The position numbers were made by a program, and so were the translations under genes. Shown here piece after piece: positions 31,812 to 31,848 of a stretch of 31,848 nt of DNA (positions are counted from its first letter, which is position 1; every line of letters begins with the position of its first letter). The notes beneath the pieces are model-generated. The model ran no database searches. It worked only from the letters and a program-made list of their open reading frames with translations, and was not told where the DNA came from. The stretch is from CAYJFX01 sp964370315 (GTDB lineage Bacteria; Spirochaetota; Spirochaetia; Treponematales; Treponemataceae), in the NCBI GenBank assembly GCA_964370315.1, contig CAYJIS010000016.1, forward strand, positions 1-31,848. Reading direction: 5' to 3'.

Positions 31812-31848
31812 ATTTAATTTCCTTTGAAAAGGATAACATAGGTTATTC

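Noticed and set aside
1..31848. Mobile elements, CRISPR arrays, tRNA or rRNA genes
   Set aside because: I saw no transposase or integrase, no regularly spaced repeats and no tRNA- or rRNA-like sequence on reading both strands.

Overview
The window looks like chromosomal core from a low-G+C (mid-30s % by eye) Treponema-like spirochaete. The evidence is a phenylalanyl-tRNA synthetase alpha chain of the archaeal/eukaryotic type (a known spirochaete trait), a lptC-lptA-lptB set, cheB/cheR, a bactofilin with an M23 peptidase, and a sensory/group-B [FeFe] hydrogenase cluster like those known in treponemes. Genus is an inference. I saw no rRNA, tRNA, CRISPR array, insertion sequence or prophage.

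Layout. 1-3098 (minus strand): cheR, cheB, a gamma-carbonic-anhydrase-like protein and the N-terminal part of a membrane protein cut by the window edge. 3186-6797 (plus): pyrG, then lptC, lptA and lptB, closed by a 12-bp hairpin. 6827-11812 (minus): a five-gene hydrogen operon in the order thioredoxin-like ferredoxin, HydS-type sensory [FeFe] hydrogenase with PAS domain, SpoIIE-like phosphatase, second thioredoxin-like ferredoxin, group-B [FeFe] hydrogenase. 11898-15508 (minus): M23 peptidase, bactofilin, YaaR, RicT/PSP1 and two small membrane proteins, behind a perfect-consensus sigma-70 promoter. 15795-21152 (plus): tatD, dus, an unrecognised 531-residue protein, a rhomboid protease and two exported proteins of unknown function. 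21210-22766 (plus): pheS. 22845-27548 (minus): glycerol operon glpK, glpA-like, glpB-like, DUF1667. 27664-31811 (minus): two closely related 542-residue CstA transporters, the upstream copy preceded by a small unknown gene.

How the parts fit. The hydrogen operon joins a probable H2/redox sensor, a phosphatase output and a second hydrogenase in one transcript, so H2 level could control protein phosphorylation. The glycerol operon would feed glycerol into glycolysis, and the CstA proteins would import small carbon substrates. The shape operon pairs a cytoskeletal bactofilin with a wall hydrolase, as in other curved or helical bacteria.

Most notable points: the CTP synthase has Asp where the glutaminase cysteine nucleophile should be; the SpoIIE-like phosphatase in the hydrogen operon carries an unassigned C-terminal domain of about 160 residues; pyrG, glpK and possibly cheR appear to be transcribed without a leader; TatD has changes at two family-conserved positions; and the two cstA copies end in related terminators.
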